Positions 24,545 to 33,533 of a DNA stretch of 64,000 nt are shown here, piece after piece. The DNA comes from RH-AL1 sp965214415 (lineage in GTDB: Bacteria > Pseudomonadota > Alphaproteobacteria > Rhizobiales > Beijerinckiaceae). How positions within the stretch are numbered: position 1 is the first letter of the stretch; every line of letters starts with the position of its first letter. Location: assembly GCA_965214415.1 (NCBI GenBank), contig CBDCBQ010000003.1, positions 868,001 to 932,000 on the forward strand, written 5' to 3'. The notes under the pieces were generated by a model. The model did not search any database and was not told the origin of the DNA. It was given only the letters and a program-made list of their open reading frames with translations. A program made the position numbers and the translations under genes.

Positions 24545-25666
24545 ATGACCGGACGCGGCTGCGGGGGGAAGGGCGCCGCGGAGGCGGAACGCCTGCTCGC
24601 CTGGTACGACAAGCACCGCCGCGTGCTGCCGTGGCGCGCGCGCCCTGGCCGTCGCGCCGACCCCTATGCCGTCTGGCTGTCCGAGGTGATGCTGCAGCAG
24701 ACGACGGTCGCCGCCGTAAAGGATTTTTACGCGACGTTCCTCGCGCTTTGGCCCGGCGTGCGCGATCTGGCGGCGGCGCCGATAGAGGACGTCATGCGGC
24801 GCTGGGCGGGGCTCGGCTATTACTCGCGCGCGCGCAACCTGCACGCCTGCGCCAGGCTTGTCGTCGAGCGGGGCGGGCGGTTTCCCGACACCGAGGCCGG
24901 TCTGCGCGAGCTGCCCGGCGTCGGCCCCTACACGGCGGCCGCCATCGCCGCGATCGCCTTCGACCGGCGCGCGGTCGTCGTAGACGGCAATGTCGAGCGG
25001 GTGATCGCGCGTCTGCACGCGCTCGAGGCGCCAATCCGCGATTGCAAGCCGGAGATCCGCCGCCATGCCGGCGCGCGGACGCCGGATGCGCGCTGCGGCG
25101 ACTATGCGCAGGCGATGATGGACCTCGGCGCGACGATCTGCACGCCGCGCCGCCCGGCCTGCGCGCTGTGCCCGCTCGCGGACGGTTGCGTCGCGCGCCG
25201 GGCAGGGCGGCAGGACACGCTGCCGATCAAGGCGATCAAGCCCGAGCGGCCGCTGCGCCATGGCTCGGTTTTTTATGTGCGGCGTGCCGGCGAGGTCCTG
25301 GTGCGCACGCGCCCGGACAAAGGCCTGCTCGGCGGGATGACGGAGTTTCCCGGCAGCATCTGGGACGCCGCCGGCGATCCGGAGGGGGCGGCGCGGCCCT
25401 TGGCGGCGGAGTATGTCGTCGCGCCCGAGCCGGTCGCGCACGGCTTCACGCATTTCGAGCTGCTGCTGAGCGTCCACGTCGCCGACGTCGCCGCCGGGAC
25501 GCCGGCACCCGCAAGCTGCCGCTGGGTCCCGGAGGCGGGGCTGGCCGACGAGGCCCTGCCGACACTGATGCGGAAAGTCGCGGCTGCCGCCTCTCCTTTC
25601 TCCCGCGCGGGAGAAGGTGGCCCGACGACCTCGGGTCGAGCGAAGGCGCGGGGCGCCAGGATCTGA
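24545..25666 (+). CDS. mutY: A/G-specific adenine DNA glycosylase
   Basis: A 373-aa MutY that removes adenine opposite 8-oxoguanine. The HhH-GPD domain shows PYAVWLSEVMLQQTTV with the catalytic Glu, ELPGVGPYTAAAIAAIAF and VVDGNVERV with the catalytic Asp. A [4Fe-4S] loop follows (CTPRRPACALCPLADGC), then a NUDIX-like 8-oxoG recognition domain with GLLGGMTEFPG and FTHFELLL. The last ~20 residues (SPFSRAGEGGPTT...) are coded by a palindromic repeat element at 25595-25617 and are not part of the family. Confidence 0.95.
   Translation: MTGRGCGGKGAAEAERLLAWYDKHRRVLPWRARPGRRADPYAVWLSEVMLQQTTVAAVKDFYATFLALWPGVRDLAAAPIEDVMRRWAGLGYYSRARNLHACARLVVERGGRFPDTEAGLRELPGVGPYTAAAIAAIAFDRRAVVVDGNVERVIARLHALEAPIRDCKPEIRRHAGARTPDARCGDYAQAMMDLGATICTPRRPACALCPLADGCVARRAGRQDTLPIKAIKPERPLRHGSVFYVRRAGEVLVRTRPDKGLLGGMTEFPGSIWDAAGDPEGAARPLAAEYVVAPEPVAHGFTHFELLLSVHVADVAAGTPAPASCRWVPEAGLADEALPTLMRKVAAAASPFSRAGEGGPTTSGRAKARGARI
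25595..25617. repeat. Palindromic element at the 3' end of mutY
   Basis: cctttctcccgcgcgggagaagg is nearly perfectly self-complementary, followed by tggcccgac. This pattern is like the short intergenic palindromes common in Hyphomicrobiales genomes. Here it lies inside the open frame and supplies the MutY tail. Confidence 0.7.
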
Positions 25667-25715
25667 GTTATCGTCCTTTCTAAATTGCCGCACCTAGTGT
25701 TGTAGGAAGCTCGCG

Positions 25716-26088
25716 GTGCGCATCTTCAAAACCAAGCTCTTCGCACGGTTTGCCAAGAAGGCAGCACTTGAAGACCGCGTTTTGATCGGCGCGGTCGAGG
25801 ATGCGGAGCGTGGGCTGGCGGACGCGGACCTTGGCGGCGGCTTGATCAAGCAGCGCATCGCGCGACCCGGGGCTGGCAAATCGGGTGGGTTCGAACCATC
25901 ATCCTGTTTCGCATGGGGGAGCGTTCGGTGTTCGTCCACGGCTTCGCCAAGAGTGATCTGGGCAATGCCGAGGCGACGAGCTTGCTGCGTTCAAGATGCT
26001 CGCGTCTCACATGCTTGCCTACGACGAAGCAGAGCTTGCCGCCGCGCTCCGCGCCGGCGTCATAGTGGAGGTGACGCGCGATGGCTAA
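25716..26088 (+). pseudogene. HigB-type toxin with two frameshifts
   Basis: Three frame segments line up as one toxin: MRIFKTKLFARFAKKAALED ... KQRIARPGAGKSG, then VRTIILFRMGERSVFVHGFA then KSDLGNAEAT, then ELAAFKMLASHMLAYDEAEL ... VIVEVTRDG ending at 26088. The segments match HigB-2-type RelE-fold toxins. Shifts fall near 25883 and near 25980. The last codons overlap the start of the intact antitoxin gene at 26081, the normal higBA arrangement. GTG at 25716 is the likely start. Confidence 0.8.
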
Positions 26089-26398
26089 GCAGTATCGCAG
26101 CGATGTCATGGCCTCGATCCACGAGACGGCCGAGGGCCTGCACGTGGCGGGCGTGATGGACAAGCAGACGATTCGGAAGTTCGACGAGGCGTGCCTCACG
26201 CCCGTCCGTCCGCTCACCGCCGCCGACATCAAGGCCCTGCGCGAGCGCGAAGGCGCGAGTCAGGCGGTGTTCGCCCGCCATCTCAACGTGACGACAGGCC
26301 TGGTCAGCCAATGGGAGAGGGGCGAAAAGCACCCGAGGGGCGCCTCGCTGAAGCTCTTGTTGCTGGTCGCCCGCAACGGACTTGCGGCTGTCGCTTGA
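26081..26398 (+). CDS. HigA-type antitoxin (XRE HTH)
   Basis: A 105-aa antitoxin with an N-terminal MAKQYRSDVMASIHETAEGL and a C-terminal Cro/C1 HTH: ALREREGASQAVFARHLNVT then GLVSQWERGEKHPRGASLKL. The start overlaps the toxin's stop by 8 nt. It is complete and in frame even though the toxin is broken. It converges on parE with 9 bp between stops. Confidence 0.88.
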   Translation: MAKQYRSDVMASIHETAEGLHVAGVMDKQTIRKFDEACLTPVRPLTAADIKALREREGASQAVFARHLNVTTGLVSQWERGEKHPRGASLKLLLLVARNGLAAVA

Positions 26399-26407
26399 GG
26401 TCGCCCC

Positions 26408-28438
26408 TCAGATATCCACCAGCTCTCCGGCGAAGGCCGCGCGCTCCTGGATGAAGGCGAAGCGGGCCTCGGGCTTGTTGCCCATCAGGCGCTCGACGCT
26501 GTCGCTCGTGCGCGCTCGCGTGTCCTCGACCACCTCCACGCGCAGCAGGCTGCGGCGCTTCGGGTCCATCGTCGTCTCCTTGAGCTCCTGGGCGTTCATC
26601 TCGCCGAGACCCTTGAAACGCTGGGTGTCGATCTTGCCCTTGCCGCTCGGCAGACCCTTCTTCATCAGGATATCGCGGTCGCGCTCGTCGCGGGCGTAGG
26701 CGTGCGCCGCGCCCTGCTTCAGTTTGAAGAGCGGCGGCACCGCGAGATAGAGGTGGCCGGCGTCGATCAGCTTCGGCATCTCGCGGTAGAAGAAGGTGAT
26801 CAGCAGCGAGGCGATGTGGGCGCCGTCGACGTCGGCATCGGTCATCACGATGATCTTGTCGTAGCGCAGCTCGGCCTGATTGTAGCGCGTGCCGGTGCCG
26901 CAGCCGAGCGCCTGGATGAGATCGGCGAGCTGCTGGTTGGCCGCGAGCTTGTCGCGCGTCGCGTTCGCCACATTGAGGATCTTGCCGCGCAGCGGGAGGA
27001 TCGCCTGGTTGGCACGGTCGCGCGCCTGCTTGGCCGAGCCGCCAGCGGAATCGCCCTCGACGATGAAGAGCTCCGACCCCTGCGCCTGATTGTTGGTGCA
27101 ATCGGCGAGCTTGCCGGGCAGGCGCAGCTTGCGCGTCGCGGTCTTGCGCTGGACGTCCTTCTCGGCGCGCCGGCGCAGCCGCTCCTCGGCGCGTTCCACG
27201 GTCCAGTCGAGCAGCCGCGTCGCCTGCGAGGGCGCGTCGGCCAGCCAATGATCGAAGGCGTCGCGCACCATCCCATCGACGAGGCGCGAGGCCTCGGCGG
27301 TCATCAGGCGACCCTTGTTCTGGCCCTGGAACTCCGGCTCCTTCAGGAACACCGAGATCAGCGCCGCGCAGGACACCATCACGTCGTCGGCCGTCAGCAC
27401 GGCGGCGCGCTTGGCCAGGCCGACGCGCTCGGCATGGTCGCGCAGCCCGCGGAGCAGGGCGGTGCGCAGGCCCGCCTCGTGCGTGCCGCCGTCCGGCGTC
27501 GGGATCGTGTTGCAATAGGAATGGACGAAGCCATCGTCGTCGGCGAGCCAGGCGATCGCCCATTCGAGCGAGCCGTGGCCGGCCTGCCTGGTGACCTTGC
27601 CGGAGAAGACGAGGTCGGTGACGAGCGTCTTGCCGGCGACGTCCTGCGCGAGATAGTCCTTCAGGCCGCCCGGAAAGTGGAACACCGCCTCGCGCGGCGT
27701 CGGGCCATCATCGGGCGCCTGGTTGTGCCAGCGGATCTCGACCCCGCCGTACAGGTAGGCCTTGGCCCGCGACATGCGAAACAGCCGGGCCGGCTTGAAG
27801 CCCGCCTCCTTGCCGAAGATCAGCGGGTCCGGCTTGAAGCGCACCTTGGTGCCGCGCCGGTTCGGCGCCTTGCCGATCATCGTCAGCTCGCTCATCGGCA
27901 GCCCGCGCGAGAACGATTGGCGGTAGAGCGTCTGCCCGCGCGCGACCTCGACCTCGAGGTGCTCGGAGAGCGCATTGGTGACGGAGACGCCGACGCCGTG
28001 CAGGCCACCCGAGGTCTGGTAGGCGCCCGAGTCGAACTTTCCGCCGGCGTGCAGCACGGTCATGATGACCTCGACCGTGGACTTGCCCGGAAACTTCGGG
28101 TGCGGCTCGACCGGCATGCCGCGGCCGTTGTCGATCACGGTGACGTAGCCCTCGGCATCGAGGGTCACGTCGATGAAGGTGGCGTGGCCGGCCACCGCCT
28201 CGTCCATCGAGTTGTCGAGCACCTCGGCGAAGAGATGGTGCAGCGCCGGCTCGTCGGTGCCGCCGATATACATGCCCGGCCGCCGGCGCACCGGCTCGAG
28301 ACCCTCCAAAACCTCGATCGAGGCGGCGGTGTACTCGGCCTCGGACGGCGTGCCGGCACGGACGCGCGGAGCAGGCGCGGCGGCGGGGGGCTTGCGCGCG
28401 GCATTGCCGCCGCCGAAGAGGTCACGGGAGTTGGCCAT
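26408..28438 (-). CDS. parE: DNA topoisomerase IV subunit B
   Basis: A 676-aa GHKL ATPase subunit of the chromosome decatenase. Domains in order: ATPase with VLDNSMDEAVAG, DNGRGMPV, SGGLHGVGVSVTNALS; transducer; TOPRIM with LFIVEGDSAGGSAKQ and MTDADVDGAHI; and C-terminal GLGEMNAQELKETTMDP. The N-terminal ~35 residues are Ala/Pro-rich and variable. Assigned to ParE over GyrB because it lacks the long GyrB insertion and from features such as KIDTQRFKGLGEM. ParC is not in the window; gyrA is at 60 kb. Confidence 0.93.
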   Translation of the reverse strand: MANSRDLFGGGNAARKPPAAAPAPRVRAGTPSEAEYTAASIEVLEGLEPVRRRPGMYIGGTDEPALHHLFAEVLDNSMDEAVAGHATFIDVTLDAEGYVTVIDNGRGMPVEPHPKFPGKSTVEVIMTVLHAGGKFDSGAYQTSGGLHGVGVSVTNALSEHLEVEVARGQTLYRQSFSRGLPMSELTMIGKAPNRRGTKVRFKPDPLIFGKEAGFKPARLFRMSRAKAYLYGGVEIRWHNQAPDDGPTPREAVFHFPGGLKDYLAQDVAGKTLVTDLVFSGKVTRQAGHGSLEWAIAWLADDDGFVHSYCNTIPTPDGGTHEAGLRTALLRGLRDHAERVGLAKRAAVLTADDVMVSCAALISVFLKEPEFQGQNKGRLMTAEASRLVDGMVRDAFDHWLADAPSQATRLLDWTVERAEERLRRRAEKDVQRKTATRKLRLPGKLADCTNNQAQGSELFIVEGDSAGGSAKQARDRANQAILPLRGKILNVANATRDKLAANQQLADLIQALGCGTGTRYNQAELRYDKIIVMTDADVDGAHIASLLITFFYREMPKLIDAGHLYLAVPPLFKLKQGAAHAYARDERDRDILMKKGLPSGKGKIDTQRFKGLGEMNAQELKETTMDPKRRSLLRVEVVEDTRARTSDSVERLMGNKPEARFAFIQERAAFAGELVDI

Positions 28439-28557
28439 GCGGATGGGTTATCCCTTGGACGCCACCGCTGGAAGCGCGGTCGTGACAGAGTTGGCGGAAC
28501 ATAACATAAACTCGCAAGCCGGAACCAGATCTCGCGGGTGGAGGGCAGGGAAACAGG

Positions 28558-29025
28558 ATGACGCGACATGTCCGCGCGATGGCCCTCGTGCTCGTCCTCT
28601 GTCCCTCCGTCATGGCGGCGAGGGCCGACGACGCCGTGCCCGAGGTCCATGACGGCGACAGCGGGCCGGCCCGCGCCTGGGCGGCGGCGATGGAGGCGGG
28701 CGACCTCGCGGCGCTCGCCCGCCTGCACGGTCCGGCGACCGTGACCTTCCCGCCAGGGCAGACGCAGGTCGTCGGCGCCGAGGCCATCATGGCGGGCTAT
28801 CGGGAGCTGTTCGCCAGTTTCACGGTGCGCATCCACACCGACGACACGCACTGGATCGAAAGCGGCCCACTGGTGGTGTCCTGGGGCCTGACGACGCTCA
28901 CGCTGCACCCGAAGGCCGGCGGCGCGGACGTCGTCAACCACACCCGCTTCACGGACGCCGCGCTACGCGTCGACGGCGGCTGGCGCTACGTCGTCGACCA
29001 TGCCTCCGTGCCGAAGACCAAGTAG
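28558..29025 (+). CDS. Exported SnoaL-like/DUF4440-type protein
   Basis: A 155-aa protein with a signal peptide (RAMALVLVLCPSVMAARA) and a SnoaL/NTF2-like domain: ARAWAAAMEAGDLAALARLH, MAGYRELFASFTVRIHTDD and DGGWRYVVDHASVP. The fold usually forms a small cone that binds a ligand or catalyses isomerisation; no catalytic residues can be assigned here. It is divergent from parE, 119 bp apart. Likely periplasmic. Confidence 0.8.
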   Translation: MTRHVRAMALVLVLCPSVMAARADDAVPEVHDGDSGPARAWAAAMEAGDLAALARLHGPATVTFPPGQTQVVGAEAIMAGYRELFASFTVRIHTDDTHWIESGPLVVSWGLTTLTLHPKAGGADVVNHTRFTDAALRVDGGWRYVVDHASVPKTK

Positions 29026-29070
29026 CAAAGCTTTCCTCGAAATGGGGTCCGCGCTCGGGTACGGTGGGCC

Positions 29071-29321
29071 ATGAAGACGACATCGTTCAGCGATTGGGGC
29101 GGACGCTCGAGGCGACCATCGATCGGGTGACGGACGATCACGGGCCGGTGATCATCACGCGCGATCGGGGGCCGGCGGGCGGCGGTCCTCATGTCGATCG
29201 AAGACTTCGCTTCCTACGAGGAGACGCGGTATCTTTTGGAAGCCCGCCCAATGCGGAGCGTCTTCTCGAGGCGACCCGGGAGCTTGAGCAGGGTCAGGGT
29301 ATCGAGCGCGACCTGCGATAA
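29071..29321 (+). pseudogene. Phd/YefM-type antitoxin with several frameshifts
   Basis: Four consecutive frame pieces reconstruct one Phd-like antitoxin: MKTTSFSD, then LEATIDRVTDDHGPVIITRD, then MSIEDFASYEETRYLLE, then NAERLLEATRELEQGQGIER ending DLR at 29321. The order and content match the family closely. At least three frameshifts make it non-functional. No toxin follows before the glycosyltransferase gene. Confidence 0.75.
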
Positions 29322-29428
29322 GCAAGATCGCTGCTTGAGACGCGCCTTTCGTGTCCGAAGCGAAACGCTAGCTTAACGCTCGGCTTGCTAGGCTTACGCA
29401 CTGTTACCCGGATCACGGGCGCCTAAGC

Positions 29429-30727
29429 ATGACCGAGCCGCTCACTGTCGTCATCTGCTTCGATCACGCGGCCATCACCGGTGGCCAGGCGAAGGTCGCG
29501 TTCGATTCGGCGGTCGGCCTCAAGCGGCAGGGGCATCGGCCGATCGTGTTCGCGGCCGTCGGGCCGGTTTCGCCACAGCTCGCCGACAACGACATCGAGA
29601 CGGTCTGCCTCGACCAGAAGGACCTCGTCGGCAACCCGTCGAAGCTGGCGGCCGCGGTGCAGGGCATCTGGAACGTGGCCGCGGCGAAAGCGCTGGGCGC
29701 GCTGCTGGCGACCCTGCCGCGCGAGCGCACGATCGTCCACGTCCACGGCTGGGCCAAGGCGTTGTCGCCCTCGATCGCCGGGCCGATCGCCCGCTCGGGC
29801 CTGCCGGCGATCTACACGATCCACGAATACTTCCAGTTCTGCCCGAACGGCGGTTTCTACAATTACCAGGACCACCACGTCTGCGGGCTGACGCCGCTGT
29901 CGGCGGCCTGTTGGGCGACCAACTGCGACTCGCGCAGCTATTCCCGCAAGATCTGGCGCAACATCCGGCTGACGGCGGCCAAGCACATCGCGCACCTGCC
30001 CGAGGTGTTCTCGGACTACATCACGATCTCGGACTTCCAGCAGGCGATCGTCGCGCCGCTCGTCCCGACACGCGCGCACCTCCACCGGGTCGACAATCCG
30101 GTCTCGGTGCCCGATCTCGGTCCAAAGGCGGAGCCGGCCGCCGGCGACATCATCTTCGTTGGGCGCCTGTCGCCGGAGAAGGGCGCCTACGTCTTCGCCG
30201 AAGCCGCCCGCAAGGCAGGGCTCCGCCCGACCTACATCGGCGACGGCCCGATCGCCGACGAGATCGCCGCGCGCTATCCCGAGGCGCACATGCTCGGCTG
30301 GACCGATGCGGCCGGCGTCCAGGCGGCGATGCGTGCCGCTCGCGCGCTCGTCTTCCCTTCGCTGTGGTACGAGGGCCAGCCGCTCACCGTGCTCGAAGCC
30401 AAGGGCCTCGGCGTGCCGGTCGTTGTCAGCGACGCCTGCGCCGGCCGCGAGGAGGTCGAGGACGGCGTCACCGGCCTCTGGTTCAAGAGCGCCGATCCCG
30501 ACGATCTGGCGCGCGCCCTCGTGGAGTTGCGCGACGATGCCCGCGTCACGGCGATGTCGAATGCCGCTCACGCGGCCTACTGGCGCGACCCGCCCACCCT
30601 CGACCGCCACGTGGCCCGGATCACCGGGATCTACGCGGGCTTGTTGGAACGGGCGGCGATGCCGGATGCCGCCAAGATGCGCGCCGTTTCGCCGCCGAAA
30701 TGGTCGGAACGTCACGCATCTCTTTGA
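29429..30727 (+). CDS. Glycosyltransferase, GT4 family
   Basis: A 432-aa GT-B glycosyltransferase. The N-terminal half (VVICFDHAAITGGQAKVAFD) resembles acceptor-binding domains, with VHVHGWAKALSPSIAG and YTIHEYFQFCPNGG. The C-terminal half has IIFVGRLSPEKGAYVFAEAA, YIGDGPIADEI and SLWYEGQPLTVLEAKGLGVP, the nucleotide-sugar site with the EGxPxxxxEA glutamates of GT4. Donor and acceptor are unknown. It stands alone, so it could act in capsule, EPS or lipopolysaccharide synthesis. Converges on glnA. Confidence 0.9.
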   Translation: MTEPLTVVICFDHAAITGGQAKVAFDSAVGLKRQGHRPIVFAAVGPVSPQLADNDIETVCLDQKDLVGNPSKLAAAVQGIWNVAAAKALGALLATLPRERTIVHVHGWAKALSPSIAGPIARSGLPAIYTIHEYFQFCPNGGFYNYQDHHVCGLTPLSAACWATNCDSRSYSRKIWRNIRLTAAKHIAHLPEVFSDYITISDFQQAIVAPLVPTRAHLHRVDNPVSVPDLGPKAEPAAGDIIFVGRLSPEKGAYVFAEAARKAGLRPTYIGDGPIADEIAARYPEAHMLGWTDAAGVQAAMRAARALVFPSLWYEGQPLTVLEAKGLGVPVVVSDACAGREEVEDGVTGLWFKSADPDDLARALVELRDDARVTAMSNAAHAAYWRDPPTLDRHVARITGIYAGLLERAAMPDAAKMRAVSPPKWSERHASL

Positions 30728-30769
30728 TCTTCGCGCCCTACCAAGAGCAAGATGCCTAATTCATAGGCG

Positions 30770-32179
30770 TCAGCTCGAGTAGTACATCTCGAACTCGACC
30801 GGATGCGGAGTCATGTCGACCCGCAGCACGTCGGCGAATTTCAGCTCGACATAGGACTCGATGAAGTCCGTCGTGAAGACGTCGCCCGCCAGCAGGAAGC
30901 CGTGGTCGGCCTCGAGGCTGGCGAGCGCCTCGCGCAGCGAGCCGCAGACGGTCGGGATCTTGGCCAGCTCGGCTTTCGGCAGATCGTAGAGATCCTTGTC
31001 CATCGCCGCGCCGGGATCGATCTTGTTCTTGATGCCGTCGAGCCCGGCCATCAGCATCGCCGTGAAGGCGAGATAGGGATTCGCCATCGGATCGGGAAAC
31101 CGCACCTCGACGCGCTTGGCCTTCGGGTTCGACGTGTAGGGGATGCGGCACGAGGCCGAGCGGTTGCGCGCCGAATAGGCGAGCAGCACCGGCGCCTCGT
31201 AGCCCGGCACCAGCCGCTTGTACGAGTTCGTCGAGGGATTGGTGAAGGCGTTCAGCGCCTTCGCATGCCTGATGATGCCGCCGATGTACCACAGGCATTC
31301 CTGGCTGAGATCGGCGTACTTGTCGCCGGCGAACAGCGGCTTGCCGCCCTTCCAGATCGACTGGTGCACGTGCATGCCCGAGCCGTTGTCGCCGAACACG
31401 GGCTTCGGCATGAAGGTCGCCGTCTTGCCGTAGCTCTGCGCGACCTGGTGGATGCAGTATTTGTAGATCTGCATGTGGTCGGCCATCTGCGTCAGCGGGC
31501 CGAACTTGAGGCCGAGCTCGTGCTGGGCGGAGGCCACCTCGTGGTGATGCTTCTCGACCTTGGCGCCCATCGCCGCCATCGCCGCCAGCATCTCGCCGCG
31601 CATGTCCTGCGCCGAATCCTGCGGCGGTACCGGAAAGTAGCCGGCCTTGGTGCGGATGCGGTGGCCCAGGTTGCCGCCTTCGTACGGCGTATCGGAATTC
31701 GTCGGGAATTCATTGGAATCCAACACGAACCCCGTGTCGTAAGGGTTGGTCGAGAAGCGCACGTCGTCGAACACGAAGAACTCGGCCTCGGGCCCGAAAT
31801 AGACCGTGTCGCCGATGCCAGACGTCGCGGCATATGCCTCGGCCTTGCGGGCGATGCCGCGTGGGTCGCGCGCATAGGGTTCGCCGGTCGAGGGTTCGAG
31901 CACGTCGCAGACGACGGAAAGCGTCGGCGCCGCGAAGAACGGGTCCATCACCGCCGTCGTGGGATCGGGCATCAAGGTCATGTCCGACTCGTTGATGGCC
32001 TTCCAGCCGGCGATCGACGATCCGTCGAACATCACGCCGTCGGAGAAAACCTCCTCGTCGATGATCGACTGGTCGAACGTGACGTGCTGCCACTTGCCGC
32101 GAATGTCGGTGAAGCGCAGATCGACATACTTGATGTCATTGTCCTTGATGGCCTTCAGCACCTCGGCTGCGCTTTTCAT
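30770..32179 (-). CDS. glnA: Glutamine synthetase type I
   Basis: A 469-aa GSI making glutamine from glutamate, ammonia and ATP. Motifs: MFDGSSIAGWKAINESDM, PEAEFFVFDDVRF, NGSGMHVHQSIW, KRLVPGYEAPV, and the adenylylation site Tyr398 in KDLYDLPKAE, which GlnE would modify. ATG at 32179 gives the standard MKSAAEVLKAIKDN start. It is divergent from glnII (238 bp between starts). In many alphaproteobacteria glnA follows glnB directly; here PII lies 3 kb away, so the two are uncoupled. No sigma-54 motif was found on its side of the spacer. Confidence 0.97.
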   Translation of the reverse strand: MKSAAEVLKAIKDNDIKYVDLRFTDIRGKWQHVTFDQSIIDEEVFSDGVMFDGSSIAGWKAINESDMTLMPDPTTAVMDPFFAAPTLSVVCDVLEPSTGEPYARDPRGIARKAEAYAATSGIGDTVYFGPEAEFFVFDDVRFSTNPYDTGFVLDSNEFPTNSDTPYEGGNLGHRIRTKAGYFPVPPQDSAQDMRGEMLAAMAAMGAKVEKHHHEVASAQHELGLKFGPLTQMADHMQIYKYCIHQVAQSYGKTATFMPKPVFGDNGSGMHVHQSIWKGGKPLFAGDKYADLSQECLWYIGGIIRHAKALNAFTNPSTNSYKRLVPGYEAPVLLAYSARNRSASCRIPYTSNPKAKRVEVRFPDPMANPYLAFTAMLMAGLDGIKNKIDPGAAMDKDLYDLPKAELAKIPTVCGSLREALASLEADHGFLLAGDVFTTDFIESYVELKFADVLRVDMTPHPVEFEMYYSS

Positions 32180-32324
32180 GTCGACTCCTGTGAACCGGTC
32201 CGGCGCGCCGGAGGCGGCGCGCGACATGGGCGCTGTGATAGCGGGGGCATCGGCGCGTTGCCAGTCACCGAGGCACCCGGCGCCTGAAATCGCGAGCACT
32301 TGGCCGCCGGGATGCCCTTAGGGA

Positions 32325-32340
32325 TGGCATGTAAAATGCT
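32325..32340 (+). promoter_or_regulatory. Sigma-54 (-24/-12) promoter candidate for glnII
   Basis: TGGCAT-GTAAA-ATGC has GG and GC separated by exactly 10 nt, as required for RpoN, and matches TGGCAC-N5-TTGC at 8 of 10 positions. The start of transcription would be near 32350, giving a ~68-nt leader before the glnII ATG. glnII is a known NtrC/sigma-54 target in rhizobia, which supports the call. Confidence 0.65.
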
Positions 32341-32417
32341 TGCTCGCGTTGTCCGCGAAGGGTGTCGCCGCCCCATCGACCCGTGACGTTGCTTCTTCAA
32401 AGAGCGAGAGACTCTGT

Positions 32418-33452
32418 ATGACGAAATATAAGCTCGAGTACCTCTGGCTGGACGGCTACGAGCCGACCCCGAACCTGCGCGGCAAGACCCAAATCAAGGA
32501 GTGGGACTCCTTCCCGACGCTCGAGCAGCTGCCGATGTGGGGCTTCGACGGCTCGTCGACCAAGCAGGCCGAGGGCGGCAGTTCCGACTGCATGCTGAAG
32601 CCGGTTCGCCATTTTCCGGACTCGACTCGCAAGGACGGTATCCTCGTCATGTGCGAGGTCATGATGCCGGACGGCACGCCGCACGCCACCAACAAGCGCG
32701 CGACGATCCTCGATGACGAAGGCGCCTGGTTCGGCTTCGAGCAGGAGTATTTCTTCTACAAGGAAGGCCGTCCGCTCGGTTTCCCCGCCGCCGGTTACCC
32801 GGCTCCGCAGGGCATGTATTACACGGGTGTCGGCTATTCGAACGTCGGCGACATCGCCCGCGAGATCGTCGAGGAGCACCTCGACCTCTGCCTCGACGCC
32901 GGCATCAATCACGAAGGCATCAACGCCGAAGTGGCCAAGGGTCAGTGGGAATACCAGATCTTCGGCAAGGGGTCGAAGAAGGCCGCCGACGAGATGTGGG
33001 TCGCCCGCTACCTGATGCAGCGCCTCTGCGAGAAGTACGGCGTCGACATCGAGTATCACTGCAAGCCGCTCGGCGACACCGACTGGAACGGCTCCGGCAT
33101 GCACGCCAACTTCTCGACGACCTACCTGCGCGAGTCGGGCGGCAAGGACTACTTCATGGCCCTGATGAAGGCCTTCGAGGATGCGCGCGAGGACCATATC
33201 GCGGTCTATGGCCCGCATAACGAGATGCGCCTCACCGGCAAGCACGAGACGGCCTCGATCCACGAGTTCAGCTGGGGCGTGGCCGATCGTGGCGCCTCGA
33301 TCCGCGTGCCGCATAGCTTCGTGAAGAACGACTACAAGGGCTACCTGGAAGACCGCCGTCCGAATTCCGAAGGGGACCCCTACCAGATCGCTTCGCAGAT
33401 CCTGAAGACGATCGCGTCCGTGCCGAAGGAAGGCGCCGCCAAGGCCGCCTGA
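32418..33452 (+). CDS. glnII: Glutamine synthetase type II (eukaryote-like)
   Basis: A 344-aa GSII, the shorter eukaryote-type enzyme found in rhizobia and actinomycetes. Seen: YKLEYLWLDGYEPTPNLRGK, LPMWGFDGSSTKQAEGGSSD, WFGFEQEYFFYKEGRPLGFP, GKGQWEY-type INAEVAKGQWEYQIFGKG, DWNGSGMHANFST and FSWGVADRGASIRVP. It lacks the adenylylation Tyr loop of GSI. It is typically induced by nitrogen starvation through NtrC, and a sigma-54 site is present upstream. MTKYKLEY is the canonical start. Confidence 0.97.
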   Translation: MTKYKLEYLWLDGYEPTPNLRGKTQIKEWDSFPTLEQLPMWGFDGSSTKQAEGGSSDCMLKPVRHFPDSTRKDGILVMCEVMMPDGTPHATNKRATILDDEGAWFGFEQEYFFYKEGRPLGFPAAGYPAPQGMYYTGVGYSNVGDIAREIVEEHLDLCLDAGINHEGINAEVAKGQWEYQIFGKGSKKAADEMWVARYLMQRLCEKYGVDIEYHCKPLGDTDWNGSGMHANFSTTYLRESGGKDYFMALMKAFEDAREDHIAVYGPHNEMRLTGKHETASIHEFSWGVADRGASIRVPHSFVKNDYKGYLEDRRPNSEGDPYQIASQILKTIASVPKEGAAKAA

Positions 33453-33475
33453 TACGGACAGTCGGAAAATAACGA

Positions 33476-33504
33476 GGCGCGGCTTTCGGAGCCGCGCCGT
33501 TTTC
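33476..33504 (+). terminator. Rho-independent terminator after glnII
   Basis: Stem GGCGCGGCT / AGCCGCGCC with loop TTCGG, followed by GTTTTC. It lies ~24 bp past the glnII stop and separates it from the convergent thioesterase gene. Confidence 0.85.
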
Positions 33505-33533
33505 ATTGGGCACGGCCCGCCGGCTGCGGAGGT

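Noticed and set aside
25880..25900. GGTTCGAACC resembling a tRNA T-arm
   Set aside because: It falls inside the HigB remnant coding sequence and no acceptor stem, D-arm or anticodon arm can be built around it.
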